From positions 2,046,001-2,110,000 of the forward strand of contig NZ_CP102290.1 in NCBI RefSeq assembly GCF_025151995.1: a DNA stretch of 64,000 bases, written 5' to 3'. Position 1 is the stretch's first letter; every line of letters starts with the position of its first letter. The translations under genes were made by a program, and so were the position numbers. This DNA comes from Ruminococcus gauvreauii. GTDB taxonomy: Bacteria; Bacillota; Clostridia; Lachnospirales; Lachnospiraceae. This document shows, in pieces, positions 26,079 through 34,690 of the stretch. A model generated the notes under the pieces. The model saw only the letters and a list, made by a program, of their open reading frames with translations, ran no database searches and was not told where the DNA came from.

Positions 26079-26224
26079 GATAGCGCAGTGTAATGTTTGG
26101 CTGCGCCTATGGTGAAGTTTTGGTCATGCAGGTGATAAAAGGATAAATAAAGGACAATTCGAGAAAAGATTTAGGATTGAATAAGGGATAATAAAAAATA
26201 AAACAGCCAACCGGCGTGGCCACT

Positions 26225-26539
26225 TTACTTCTTACTGTTTAGTTCTTTCATAATGCCGAGGAGATGAGCCATAGACTTGGGATCCAATTTTTTTGCTTCT
26301 TCGATAAATTCCTGCAGAGTCTCCGGATAAGGGTTTCCTTCATCGAAGAATTCCTGCGGTGTTACGCCCAAATATTCGCAGATGTAAAAGAAGGATTGCA
26401 TGGCCGGAAGTGACTTTTTATTTTCAAAGTTATTGATGTAGTTGTTTGCTTGCCCCAACGACAATGACATGTCGCGTGCAGATACGCCCTTTTGTAATCG
26501 CAGTTTTGCCAGCCGTTCCGGGACAAAATCTTCATACAT
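26225..26539 (-). CDS. XRE-family transcriptional regulator
   Basis: 104 residues; ATG at 26539 has GGGAGGTGAAGG upstream, so the longer frame is not used. HTH_3 domain: ERLAKLRLQKGVSARDMSLSLG, NNYINNFENKKSLPAMQSFFYICEYLGVTPQEFF, with a helical tail. Divergent from the SLOG gene. The shared region has a matched inverted repeat, so it probably represses itself and its neighbour. Confidence 0.9.
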   Translation of the reverse strand: MYEDFVPERLAKLRLQKGVSARDMSLSLGQANNYINNFENKKSLPAMQSFFYICEYLGVTPQEFFDEGNPYPETLQEFIEEAKKLDPKSMAHLLGIMKELNSKK

Positions 26540-26557
26540 CGCCTTCACCTCCCATTC

Positions 26558-26645
26558 TATAATAGATTGTACCTCACACATTTGATTTATTCACAAAAAG
26601 AAAAGGGGTGTTTACGTTGACCTGAAAAAATAAATCTATTATAAT
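26558..26645 (+). promoter_or_regulatory. Promoter of the SLOG gene with inverted operator pair
   Basis: TTGACC (26617-26622), 17-base spacer, TATAAT (26640-26645). AATCTATTATA (26633-26643) overlaps the -10 box, and its exact inverse TATAATAGATT lies at 26558-26568 over the start region of the divergent regulator. A two-site operator is likely. Confidence 0.8.
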
Positions 26646-26688
26646 TAGGTAAAATGAAAAAATATAACTATTGAACGAGGGAGATACA

Positions 26689-27204
26689 ATGAAAGGAAAG
26701 ACATGTTGTATTACCGGGCATAGGGATGTGCCTGATCAAGAGATTAACAGCATAAAGAAAGCTCTGAATAAGGAAATAAAAAAAGCAGTGAAGGACGGCT
26801 TCACTGTCTTTCTGTCTGGTTTTGCAGATGGTGTGGATCAATATTTTGCTGAAATTGTTTTGGAACTGCAGAAAGAAAACGGGAACTTAAAACTGATTGC
26901 AGTGCTTCCATACCGTAGCCGTGTGGAAGGCTTGAATCGCAGGGTACAAACAAGAGCTTTGCTAAGTGCCTGTACTGAGATGGTGGTAATTCAAGAGGAA
27001 TATCAGCCCAACGTCTATTTGCAGCGCAATCGGTATTTGGTCGAGCATTCAGACCGTGTGATTGCTGTGTACGATGGGAGGGAGAAAGGCGGTACGGTGA
27101 AAACAATCCGTTTTGCACACCGCCTCCAGAAGGAACTGCGTGAAATTCCCGTAGGATTAAATTTGGACAAAAAAAGGATAAATCTTGGATGTGATCGTGT
27201 ATAG
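26689..27204 (+). CDS. SLOG (YpsA/DUF1273-like) family protein
   Basis: 171 residues, ATG at 26689 after GAGGGAGA. Begins KTCCITGHRDVPD and has FLSGFADGVDQYFAEIV, IAVLPYR, NRYLVEHSDRVIAVYDGREKGGT: the Rossmann-like SLOG fold that binds nucleotide ligands. Relatives include YpsA and small DprA-like sensors. Divergent from an XRE repressor; such pairs are frequent on mobile elements. Ligand unknown. Confidence 0.8.
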   Translation: MKGKTCCITGHRDVPDQEINSIKKALNKEIKKAVKDGFTVFLSGFADGVDQYFAEIVLELQKENGNLKLIAVLPYRSRVEGLNRRVQTRALLSACTEMVVIQEEYQPNVYLQRNRYLVEHSDRVIAVYDGREKGGTVKTIRFAHRLQKELREIPVGLNLDKKRINLGCDRV

Positions 27205-27328
27205 TAGATACGGAGTTGCAGTCTAATCCATGATAAGATGAAATTTTTAAGAGTTAATCTATAGGCAAATCACTAAGTGCGGGTTTGCAGATTATTAAAA
27301 GAGATATGGGAAAGAAGGGAAAACAGAT

Positions 27329-27742
27329 ATGCTTGATAAAATGCCAAATATGGATGATATGACCGCTTTAATTGGGCAGTCTTTATATGACGTGTGGCAA
27401 AAGCTATGCGCTGCGATTGATGAAAAGTACGATATGGACCGCATTTGGAACAGCGGCGGCAAGGCATGGACCTATGAATACAAATACCGCAGAGGCGGAA
27501 AAACACTCTGCGCCCTATACGCAAGGGAGAACTGCATTGGTTTTATGGTAATACTGGGAAAGGACGAGCGGGAAAAATTTGAAGCCGGCCGAAGTGAGTA
27601 TTCGGAAAGCGTCCAGAAGGTTTACGATGACTCAAAAACCTATCACGATGGGAAATGGCTGATGTTTGAGCCTGTTGACACATCTATGTTTGGAGATTTC
27701 ATGCAGCTGTTGGCTGTTAAGAGAAGACCGAACAGGCAATAG
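27329..27742 (+). CDS. DUF3788-type protein
   Basis: 137 residues, ATG at 27329 (AAGAAGGG upstream). Pattern SLYDVWQKLCAAIDEKYDMDRIWN, WTYEYKYRRGGKTLCALYAREN, GFMVILGKDEREKF and CKW-like ending GKWLMFEPVD match my memory of the DUF3788 family of small stand-alone proteins. First gene of the cassette-like region; function unknown. The following 200 bases (27743-27942) hold no gene I can support. Confidence 0.7.
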   Translation: MLDKMPNMDDMTALIGQSLYDVWQKLCAAIDEKYDMDRIWNSGGKAWTYEYKYRRGGKTLCALYARENCIGFMVILGKDEREKFEAGRSEYSESVQKVYDDSKTYHDGKWLMFEPVDTSMFGDFMQLLAVKRRPNRQ

Positions 27743-27942
27743 AAGGTCGTGGAGGCGAAGATGGCAAAAAATCTGAGATAAGGTTGCTGACAGCTGTGAG
27801 AACAAGGACTTGACGGACAGTATGATGATTGGCATATCGGCAATCACAAACGTGGAAGTTGATGGAGCATGAAATACGCAAAAAAAGCTTTCGTTTTTTG
27901 TCGATAGCCAGACTGGAAACGATAAGGCAGGAGGTAGTTAAT

Positions 27943-28536
27943 ATGATATCTGCAATTTACGAAAGGCGGAGCACAAGAAAATTTTTAGCAAGGAACATAT
28001 CAAAAAGTGATATGACAGATATTATCCAAAGCGGAATGAAAGCGCCTTCGTCTAAAAACAGACAGCCCTGGAAGTACATTGTGGTACAGGGAGATGCGAA
28101 AGAAGAAATGTTAAGGGTTTTCCGTCAGGGAATTGCAAGGGAAGAAAACGAATGTGCGTTGCTGCCTCAGAGTAAACGCTATATTTCCGCGGCGAAACAT
28201 ACTGTTGATGTAATGGAAGCAGCACCGACAATCGTTTTCGTTGTTAATTCATTGGGAAAAAATGAAATGGGGGAAATGACGCCGGAAGAACATGTTTATG
28301 AGATTTGCAATATACAGTCCATAGGCGCCTCTGTTCAAAATATGCTTCTTGCCGCTACGGAAAAAGGAATAGGCAGCCTTTGGATATGTGATATCTATTT
28401 CGCATATTCGGAATTATGTGAATGGCTGAATAGCGAAGGACAACTTATTGCCGCTATTGCATTTGGTTATCCGGACGAATTCCCAGAAGAAAGACCACAC
28501 AAAAGAATAGAAGATATTGTTGAGTGGAGAAGTTAA
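27943..28536 (+). CDS. Nitroreductase-family FMN oxidoreductase
   Basis: 197 residues. ATG at 27943 follows GCAGGAGG; the longer frame upstream has no support. Starts AIYERRSTRKF, then MKAPSSKNRQPWKYIVV, SIGASVQNMLLAATEKGIGSLWICD and AFGYPDEFPEERPHK, the usual nitroreductase pattern (FMN and dimer contacts). Likely reduces nitroaromatics, quinones or flavins with NAD(P)H. Stands alone with its own ribosome binding site; just after the stop is the dyad AGTAAA-C-TTTACT. Confidence 0.9.
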   Translation: MISAIYERRSTRKFLARNISKSDMTDIIQSGMKAPSSKNRQPWKYIVVQGDAKEEMLRVFRQGIAREENECALLPQSKRYISAAKHTVDVMEAAPTIVFVVNSLGKNEMGEMTPEEHVYEICNIQSIGASVQNMLLAATEKGIGSLWICDIYFAYSELCEWLNSEGQLIAAIAFGYPDEFPEERPHKRIEDIVEWRS

Positions 28537-28606
28537 GCGATATATTAAAGTAAACTTTACTAAGATGAATAGAAAATAATGATTGGAATTAAGGAGGAAT
28601 ATGTTT

Positions 28607-29041
28607 ATGAGTGAAAAATTCCCGCAGGAAGCGAAAAAGATAATGGATGAAAGATTTGGGCACGATACCTTACTGTCTCTTGCCACTACGGATCAAGACA
28701 TCCCGTATGTGAGAACGGTAAATGCTTATTATGAGGATGGATGTTTTTATATCATCACCTACGCTGCCTCCAACAAGATGAAGCAGATAGGTAATAATCC
28801 CATAGTAGCGGTGGCCGGCGAATGGTTCACTGCGCATGGCAAAGGGATAAACCTCGGGTGGTTCTGCAAAAAGGAAAATCATGAAATGGCCCAAAAGCTG
28901 AGAAAGGCATTCAGCGAATGGATTGATAACGGGCACAACAACTTTGACGATGAAAATACGATCATCTTATGTGTTCAATTAACAGAAGGGATTCTATTCT
29001 CTCATGGCACGAGGTATGACATAGATTTCTCTGATAACTGA
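28607..29041 (+). CDS. Pyridoxamine 5'-phosphate oxidase-like flavin protein
   Basis: 144 residues. ATG at 28607 is chosen (AAGGAGG 9 bases away) over ATG 28601 (3 bases away). Split-barrel pattern LLSLATTDQDIPYVRTVNAYYEDGC, MKQIGNNPIVAVAGEWFTAHGKG, as in the PNPOx-like family of FMN or F420 binders. Specific substrate unknown. Often found near antibiotic or stress genes in Firmicutes. Confidence 0.8.
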   Translation: MSEKFPQEAKKIMDERFGHDTLLSLATTDQDIPYVRTVNAYYEDGCFYIITYAASNKMKQIGNNPIVAVAGEWFTAHGKGINLGWFCKKENHEMAQKLRKAFSEWIDNGHNNFDDENTIILCVQLTEGILFSHGTRYDIDFSDN

Positions 29042-29085
29042 TGCCTGTGGAAATTAAAGATGGATGATTGGGTGAGGTGAAGAAA

Positions 29086-29316
29086 ATGCTTAAAAAGATA
29101 AACAGCTTTATAAACATACTTATAGGAGGCTTCATTGGTGCATTTATCGGAGGAAGCATATTCAGATATCTTGACTACAAAAATTATCCTGAGCTGTTTG
29201 TTATGCAATCTGCACCATGGTATACCGGCATTCAAATTTCTGGCATAGCATTGATTGTAGTTTTAATAATTTGCGTGCTCATTAAAATCATAATTCGTAA
29301 GAAGATGAACCGATAA
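29086..29316 (+). CDS. Small two-helix membrane protein
   Basis: 76 residues, ATG at 29086 (GGTGAGG upstream). Gly-rich first helix (about 8-27: INILIGGFIGAFIGGSIF) and second helix (about 48-68: ISGIALIVVLIICVLIKIII), with a basic tail. No family recognised. Confidence 0.6.
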   Translation: MLKKINSFINILIGGFIGAFIGGSIFRYLDYKNYPELFVMQSAPWYTGIQISGIALIVVLIICVLIKIIIRKKMNR

Positions 29317-29353
29317 ATCAACGAGTGTTAAGACAAGAGGAGGCGTAAAACCA

Positions 29354-30175
29354 TTGAAGTTAAAAATCGTTGGAAGCAGCGGCATGTCAATCATTCCGAG
29401 TTCCTTCTGCAAATGTAAGATATGTCAGGAAGCCAGGGAAAAGGGCGGAAGGTATGAACGGTTAGGCCCAAGCTTGTATATTGATGATATAAAAATGCTT
29501 ATAGATACACCGGAAGAAATCGCGGTAGCCTGCAACAGACAAAAAATATCCGAGGTAAAGCGCCTTTCGATTTCTCACAGTGATCCGGACCATGTCAAAG
29601 GGATGAGGATTGTTGAGAAAATAGGCTATGATTTCATTCAGGAGAAATGTATTCCTATTGGATTTTACGCCCTGCCGGAAGTGATAGAAGATATAAACCG
29701 GATGAACGGCGACTGCCTGAAATATTATGGGGATATTCTTCGGTGTATCTGCGTCAATGGGACATCGCACATAGAAATAGACAACATTGATATAGACCTG
29801 ATCAATAATAATCCGGACAGGAATATCACCTTTTATGTTATAAGAGAGGGTGCGAAAAAGGTTATCTATGCCTGCTGCAATCCGAAACCCTTTGCGCATA
29901 ATGACTTATATTTTGACGCAGATGTTTTGATTATCAGTTTGGTATCTGATGACGGCATATTAGGCGACGGGACAGAGCTGAAGGATGCACCGTTTAAAGA
30001 TGAGATTTTCACCTTAGGCGAGGTGATAGAGCTGAAAAAATATTACAGGATCAAGAGGATTATCGTTACTCATATTGATGAAATATGGGGAAAATCATAT
30101 GGCTATTACAGCGAACTGGAGAAGAAACTTGATCATATTTTCTTTGCCTATGATGGCATGGAAATTATTGTGTGA
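29354..30175 (+). CDS. Metallo-beta-lactamase-fold hydrolase
   Basis: 273 residues. TTG start at 29354 has AGGAGG at 29338; no ATG fits. CKCKICQEAREKGGR near the N-terminus resembles the Cys motif of PhnP-like MBL proteins. HSDPDHVKG is a variant of the HxHxDH metal motif with Ser/Asp/Pro between the metal residues. Later ISLVSDDG and VTHIDEIWGKSYG could supply remaining ligands. Substrate unknown; the altered motif leaves activity open. Confidence 0.75.
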   Translation: MKLKIVGSSGMSIIPSSFCKCKICQEAREKGGRYERLGPSLYIDDIKMLIDTPEEIAVACNRQKISEVKRLSISHSDPDHVKGMRIVEKIGYDFIQEKCIPIGFYALPEVIEDINRMNGDCLKYYGDILRCICVNGTSHIEIDNIDIDLINNNPDRNITFYVIREGAKKVIYACCNPKPFAHNDLYFDADVLIISLVSDDGILGDGTELKDAPFKDEIFTLGEVIELKKYYRIKRIIVTHIDEIWGKSYGYYSELEKKLDHIFFAYDGMEIIV

Positions 30176-30217
30176 ACTGAAAAACGCAGATAGCAGAATT
30201 GAACAGGAGGTGTTTCT

Positions 30218-30823
30218 GTGACGGAGTTAGAAAAATGTATGGCCGGCGAATTATATAATTGCCATGATGAAATTTTTCTGCAATATAAGAAACAGGCAAA
30301 AGAGCTGCTTGACATCTATAACAGACTGACCTATGACCAGAAAGAAGAGAAGAAAGGGATTTTACATAAGCTGTTCGGCGGGATTGGAACAAACGTGTCG
30401 GTAGGGGCGCCATTCCTGTGTGATTATGGGTGTAATATTATTACCGGCAGCAATGTGTCGATCAATATGAACTGCTCCTTTATCGACTGCAATCAGATAA
30501 AAATCGGAAATAACGTTATGATTGCTTCCAACGTGCAGATTTATACGGCAACGCATCCCGTGGAACTGGCAGAACGCCTGACACCAGACTGGACCCCGGA
30601 GAGCGGAAAGCACTTCTGCCAGGTATATGCGCTGCCGGTTGAAATCGGGGACGGATGCTGGATCGGCGGTGGCGTCATCATACTTCCCGGGATTAAAATC
30701 GGGGCTGGCAGTGTGATTGGAGCAGGAAGCGTTGTTACCCGAGATATCCCGCCAAATTGCGTGGCGGCCGGAAATCCATGCAGAGTGATACGCAGAATTA
30801 ACGAGGAATCAGAGCATGATTAA
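30218..30823 (+). CDS. Maltose/galactoside O-acetyltransferase-like hexapeptide enzyme
   Basis: 201 residues. GTG at 30218 directly follows CAGGAGGTG; ATG 30239 is too far in. Mac domain (KCMAGELYNCHDEIFLQYKKQAKELLDIYN), then left-handed beta helix repeats with catalytic His in ATHPVEL and the IGDGCWIGGGVIILPGIKIGAGSVIGAGSVV signature. Uses acetyl-CoA; acceptor sugar unknown. Overlaps the HAD gene by 8 bases: first gene of a three-gene operon. Confidence 0.92.
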   Translation: MTELEKCMAGELYNCHDEIFLQYKKQAKELLDIYNRLTYDQKEEKKGILHKLFGGIGTNVSVGAPFLCDYGCNIITGSNVSINMNCSFIDCNQIKIGNNVMIASNVQIYTATHPVELAERLTPDWTPESGKHFCQVYALPVEIGDGCWIGGGVIILPGIKIGAGSVIGAGSVVTRDIPPNCVAAGNPCRVIRRINEESEHD

Positions 30824-31484
30824 ATTGGTGGCATTTGACTTGGATGGGACAATCGGAGATACGATACCAATGTGTATAAAGGCGTTCAGACAGGCAGTAT
30901 CCCCTTATGCAGGGCATTTGCTGACAGACAGGGAGATTATTGAAACCTTTGGATTGAACGAAATCGGAATGATAAAATCCATCGTTCCGGAGAATTGGGA
31001 GCAGGCGTTACGTGATTTCTATTCTCTATATGAGAAACTGCATTATGAGTGCTCCCAGCCTTATGAGGGCATCCGGGAGTTGATTGCTGCTCTGCGGGCA
31101 AAGGGACTTATCCTGGCGCTGATAACGGGAAAGGGCGAAAGAAGCTGCCGGATTACTTTGAATGAGTTTGGGATGGAACATGATTTTGATGAAATCCTGA
31201 CGGGCAGCGAAAGTGAAAATGTTAAGGCGCAGTCATTGAGGATGCTGCTAAAGAAATATGATTTGCTTCCTGCACAATGTGTGTATATAGGGGATGCGGT
31301 ATCAGATGTGTCAGAGGCAGGAAAAGCCGGAGTCGTATGCTTGTCTGCTTTGTGGGGAACAACTGCAAAGGCAGAAGAATTGAAAAGCATCAATGCCGAT
31401 TATATCTTTGAAACGGTAGGAGAATTAAAAAATCACTTGATGAAAAATACAAACCAGAAACCGGAGGAGGCGCCAATACCATGA
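30816..31484 (+). CDS. HAD-superfamily phosphatase, phosphoglycolate phosphatase-like
   Basis: 222 residues, ATG at 30816. HAD motif I DLDGTIGDT, motif II ITGKGERS, Lys in ENVKAQSL, and motif IV VYIGDAVSDVSEAGKAG. Helical cap between motif I and II (class C1). Middle gene of a coupled trio; its stop overlaps the next start (ATGA). Small-molecule phosphatase, substrate undetermined. Confidence 0.88.
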   Translation: MIKLVAFDLDGTIGDTIPMCIKAFRQAVSPYAGHLLTDREIIETFGLNEIGMIKSIVPENWEQALRDFYSLYEKLHYECSQPYEGIRELIAALRAKGLILALITGKGERSCRITLNEFGMEHDFDEILTGSESENVKAQSLRMLLKKYDLLPAQCVYIGDAVSDVSEAGKAGVVCLSALWGTTAKAEELKSINADYIFETVGELKNHLMKNTNQKPEEAPIP

Positions 31485-32029
31485 AAGGATTTAACCGACA
31501 AAATCAATTATTTTCCCTTTGCGGATTGAATTGTGGGCTTTGCCCCATGTTTTTGAATAAATATTGCCCAGGCTGCGGGGGCGGCGAGGGAAATCAGTCT
31601 TGCAAAATTGCAAGATGCAGCATGGAGCATAATGGTGTGGAATACTGCTTTCAGTGCGATGAATACCCTTGTCCAAAATATGAGCATATTGACGACTATG
31701 ATTCTTTTATAACGCATGGAAACCGAAAAGCTGATATGAAAAAGGCCCATCAGATCGGAATGGAAGCCTATAACGCGGAGCAGGAAGAAAAGGCACGTAT
31801 CCTGGACATTCTACTTGCCGGCTACAATGACGGGAGGAAAAAGACGCTATTCTGTGTGGCAGTCAATCTGCTGGATCTGCAAGACCTGCAGGCGGTACTC
31901 AGGCAAATTGAGAACAGAGCGGATTTGGATACACTGACGCTCAAGGAAAAAAGCGCTTTTGCCGCAGGACTGCTTCAGGAAGCGGCGGCAAAGAACAAAA
32001 TTGAGTTGAAGTTGCGAAAGAAAAAGTGA
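31481..32029 (+). CDS. DUF3795-type Cys-rich protein, copy A
   Basis: 182 residues, ATG at 31481 after GGAGGAGG. The N-terminal Cys cluster (CGLNCGLCPMF, CPGCGGG, CKIARCSMEH, YCFQCDEYPCPKYEH) is typical of DUF3795 and would bind zinc or a cluster. The rest is helical. A second copy lies at 34042 with about 14 changes by eye. Just after the stop is a hairpin TTCAATACT...AGTATTGAA. Function unknown. Confidence 0.8.
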   Translation: MKGFNRQNQLFSLCGLNCGLCPMFLNKYCPGCGGGEGNQSCKIARCSMEHNGVEYCFQCDEYPCPKYEHIDDYDSFITHGNRKADMKKAHQIGMEAYNAEQEEKARILDILLAGYNDGRKKTLFCVAVNLLDLQDLQAVLRQIENRADLDTLTLKEKSAFAAGLLQEAAAKNKIELKLRKKK

Positions 32030-32174
32030 GGGCTTCAATACTGCAATCATTTAATAAAGTATTGAAAAGGATAGAGAATATAGATAAATGAAAGTAATAA
32101 ACGCCCCCTTTGCAGAAAAATAAGTGATGTTCTGCAAAGGGAATCAGATATTAAATATGGAGGTATGCTTGTAA

Positions 32175-32936
32175 ATGGATAAATGGTTCACGATTGATCA
32201 GATTGATGAAGGTACATATATTATCAGCGAATACCGGCATTGGGAGGAGACGCATTGCTATCTGTTAAATGGCTCCAGCCGCAGCTTATTGATTGATACG
32301 GGTCTGGGAATCTGCAATATTTATGATGAAGTAATGAAGCTGACAAATAAGCCTGTTACGGCCGTTGCCACCCATATTCATTGGGATCATATTGGCGGCC
32401 ATAAATATTTTCCGGACTTTTATGCCCATGCGGAAGAATTGAGCTGGCTGAACGGTGAGTTTCCGCTGACAATAGAAACAATCAGAGAGATGGTGGCAGA
32501 CCGCTGCGATTTACCAGACGGTTACGATACAGGCACTTATGAGTTTTTCCAGGGGACGCCAACAAAGGTACTGGAGGATGGAGAGAACATAGAATTAGGT
32601 GGACGGAATATACAGGTATTGCATACCCCGGGCCATGCTCCGGGGCATATGTGTTTCTGGGAATCAGACAGAGGTTATCTGTTTACCGGAGACTTGGTTT
32701 ACAAGGACACTTTATTTGCCTATTATCCGTCAACAGACCCGGACGCATACCTTGCTTCTCTTGAAAAGATTTCGGAGCTTCCAGTCAAAAAGGTTTTTCC
32801 TGCGCATCATAGTTTGGATATTCAGCCGGAGATTTTAAGCAGAATGAGAAATGCGTTCAGGCAGTTACGGGAAGATGGTAAATTACATCACGGCAGCGGT
32901 ACATTTGACTATGGAGATTGGGCAGTATGGTTATAA
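32175..32936 (+). CDS. Metallo-beta-lactamase-fold hydrolase, copy A
   Basis: 253 residues, ATG at 32175 after GGAGG. Metal motif THIHWDHIGGH (His67, His69, Asp71, His72), then HTPGHAPGHM and TGDLVY, and HHSLD near the end: a complete two-metal site of the glyoxalase II/lactamase-B-like type. Likely hydrolyses a thioester, lactone or similar. The leader holds a 12-bp hairpin (32106-32141). Near-identical copy at 36645. Confidence 0.9.
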   Translation: MDKWFTIDQIDEGTYIISEYRHWEETHCYLLNGSSRSLLIDTGLGICNIYDEVMKLTNKPVTAVATHIHWDHIGGHKYFPDFYAHAEELSWLNGEFPLTIETIREMVADRCDLPDGYDTGTYEFFQGTPTKVLEDGENIELGGRNIQVLHTPGHAPGHMCFWESDRGYLFTGDLVYKDTLFAYYPSTDPDAYLASLEKISELPVKKVFPAHHSLDIQPEILSRMRNAFRQLREDGKLHHGSGTFDYGDWAVWL

Positions 32937-33032
32937 AGAGAAGGAAGCAGTATAATTTCATTTAGTTGTGTGCTATACAAAAGGCTTTATCAAAAAAAAG
33001 AACAGAGAAAGAGGCTTGAAAGGAGCATTTAT

Positions 33033-33497
33033 ATGAAGTATGTATGTACAGTTATATCGGTAGCGGATATCAGCGCCGCAAGAAAGTTTTACGAGGAACT
33101 GTTCGGGCTAGAGGTCTATCAGGATTACGGAAAGAATATCGCTTTTGCCTGCGGTCTGGCATTACAGCAGGATTTTGACTGGCTGGTAAATATACCAAAG
33201 GAAAAAGTATTGAAGAAATCCAATAATGCAGAAGTGGTTTTTGAGGAGCAGGATTTCGATGGCTTCCTGAATAAGCTGAAAGAATACCCGGAGATTGAGT
33301 ATCTGGGAGAAGTTATCGAACATAGCTGGGGGCAACGTGTAATCCGGTTCTACGATCTGGACGAACATCTCATAGAGGTTGGAGAGGATATGAAAATGGT
33401 GATAAAGCGTTTTCTGGATTCTGGCATGACGATGGAGGAAGTTTCTGTGAGAATGGACGTTTCCGTTGATGACTTAACAAAACTTCTGAATAGTTAA
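33033..33497 (+). CDS. VOC-family (glyoxalase/bleomycin-resistance fold) protein, copy A
   Basis: 154 residues, ATG at 33033 after GAAAGGAG; the longer frame has no ribosome binding site. One VOC domain: YVCTVISVADISAARKFYEELFGLEV, RVIRFYDLDEHLIEVGED. The C-terminal 35 residues (MTMEEVSVRMDVSVDDLTKLL) form an added HTH-like tail. Could be an isomerase, dioxygenase or drug-binding protein; not decidable. Copy at 37504 and a remnant at 39724. Confidence 0.85.
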   Translation: MKYVCTVISVADISAARKFYEELFGLEVYQDYGKNIAFACGLALQQDFDWLVNIPKEKVLKKSNNAEVVFEEQDFDGFLNKLKEYPEIEYLGEVIEHSWGQRVIRFYDLDEHLIEVGEDMKMVIKRFLDSGMTMEEVSVRMDVSVDDLTKLLNS

Positions 33498-33542
33498 TGT
33501 GTAGCGGGCATATAAACAAATACGAATTTACGGAGGTTTCGC

Positions 33543-33953
33543 ATGAAAAATAAGGATATTGTAAAATATTTCTATGAAGTTATTATTTCGGATAATTTAC
33601 TTGATGAAATCTCTAAATATATATCGGGGGATTGCGTTCAAAGGATTGGAGAAAAAGAAATGTTCATAGGAATAGACGGAATGAAAGAACACCTATTAGC
33701 ATTGAAAAAAACTTATCCTGATTACACTATGAAAATTATCCGTCAATATGAAGTAGATGATTATGTTATTTCAGAATTTATTATGAAAGGCACTCATAAG
33801 GGAGAATTTCTCGGAATAACACCCACAAATAAGGTTTTGGAAATTACAGGGGTGGATATTGATAAAGTTATAGATGGAAAAATTGTAGAACATGGCGGTG
33901 CTACAAATACCTTTGAAACTTTTTTTGAACACCACTTAATTCAATCTGTATAA
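33543..33953 (+). CDS. SnoaL-like polyketide-cyclase-fold protein, copy A
   Basis: 136 residues, ATG at 33543 after GGAGG. Ester-cyclase pattern: DIVKYFYEVIISDNLLDEISKYI, MKEHLLALKKTYPDYTMKI, GTHKGEFLGITPTNKVLEITGVDI, DGKIVEHGG. Small alpha+beta barrel enzyme or binding protein; substrate unknown. After the stop comes the GCTTGT-TAGG-ACAAGC hairpin. Copy B at 38014. Confidence 0.85.
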   Translation: MKNKDIVKYFYEVIISDNLLDEISKYISGDCVQRIGEKEMFIGIDGMKEHLLALKKTYPDYTMKIIRQYEVDDYVISEFIMKGTHKGEFLGITPTNKVLEITGVDIDKVIDGKIVEHGGATNTFETFFEHHLIQSV

Positions 33954-34041
33954 ATCACAGTTTGTCAGCTTGTTAGGACAAGCATCATGTACAGCATATG
34001 TTAGCTGGAATGGCTGGGGATAAGCTTAGTTAGGAGATATT

Positions 34042-34590
34042 ATGAAAGGATTTAACCGACAAAATCAATTATTTTCCCTTTGTGGCTTGAACTGTGGGCT
34101 TTGCCCCATGTATTTGAGTAAACACTGCCCCGGCTGCGGGGGCGGCGAGGGAAATCAGTCTTGTAAAATTGCAGGATGCAGCATGGAGCATGATGGAGTA
34201 GAATACTGCTTTCAGTGCGGCGAATACCCTTGCTCGAAATATGAGCATATTGACGACTATGATTCTTTTATAACACATGGAAATCAAAAGGCCGATATGA
34301 AAAAGGCTCATCAGATTGGAATGGAAGCCTATAACGCAGAGCAGGAAGAAAAAGCACGTATCTTGGACATTCTACTTGCCGGCTACAATGACGGGAGGAA
34401 AAAGACGCTGTTCTGTGTAGCAGTCAATCTGCTGGATCTGCAAGACCTGCAGGCGGTACTCAGGCAAATTGAGGACAGAGCTGATTTGGAAACGCTGACG
34501 CTTAAAGAAAAAAGTGCGTTTGCTGCATGGTTGCTGAAGGCGGCAGCAGCGAAGAACAATATTGAGTTGAAACTGCGAAAGAAAAAGTGA
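34042..34590 (+). CDS. DUF3795-type Cys-rich protein, copy B
   Basis: 182 residues, ATG at 34042 (TAGGAGA upstream). Same layout as the 31481 gene with all N-terminal Cys kept; differences include MYLSKHCPG for MFLNKYCPG and CGEYPCSKY for CDEYPCPKY. Unlike copy A it is not coupled to an acetyltransferase and HAD gene. This copy heads the second repeat unit. Confidence 0.8.
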   Translation: MKGFNRQNQLFSLCGLNCGLCPMYLSKHCPGCGGGEGNQSCKIAGCSMEHDGVEYCFQCGEYPCSKYEHIDDYDSFITHGNQKADMKKAHQIGMEAYNAEQEEKARILDILLAGYNDGRKKTLFCVAVNLLDLQDLQAVLRQIEDRADLETLTLKEKSAFAAWLLKAAAAKNNIELKLRKKK

Positions 34591-34690
34591 GAATTTGGAT
34601 ATAGCCATCATTCATTATGGGATGAAAATAGAGAACCGAAGTCGGAATATATCCGGTTCTTAGAAAGGACAGAAGAAGAGAGGTTTATTT

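Larger units (their letters stand above)
32079..33953 (+). repeat. Duplicated block, copy A (MBL-VOC-SnoaL)
   Basis: This stretch, from the shared leader to the end of the SnoaL gene, recurs at about 36549-38424 with few changes. By eye the proteins differ at 4 (MBL), 8 (VOC) and 5 (SnoaL) positions. The leader hairpin CCCTTTGCAGAA/TTCTGCAAAGGG (32106-32141) is partly decayed in copy B. Confidence 0.9.

Noticed and set aside
27743..27942. Possible coding remnant between the DUF3788 and nitroreductase genes
   Set aside because: No frame with recognisable similarity to any neighbour; treated as non-coding.
32106..32141. 12-bp hairpin ahead of the MBL gene considered as an integron attC site
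   Set aside because: It lacks the paired conserved core ends of attC, and its copy at 36579 is partly decayed. Kept only as a leader hairpin.
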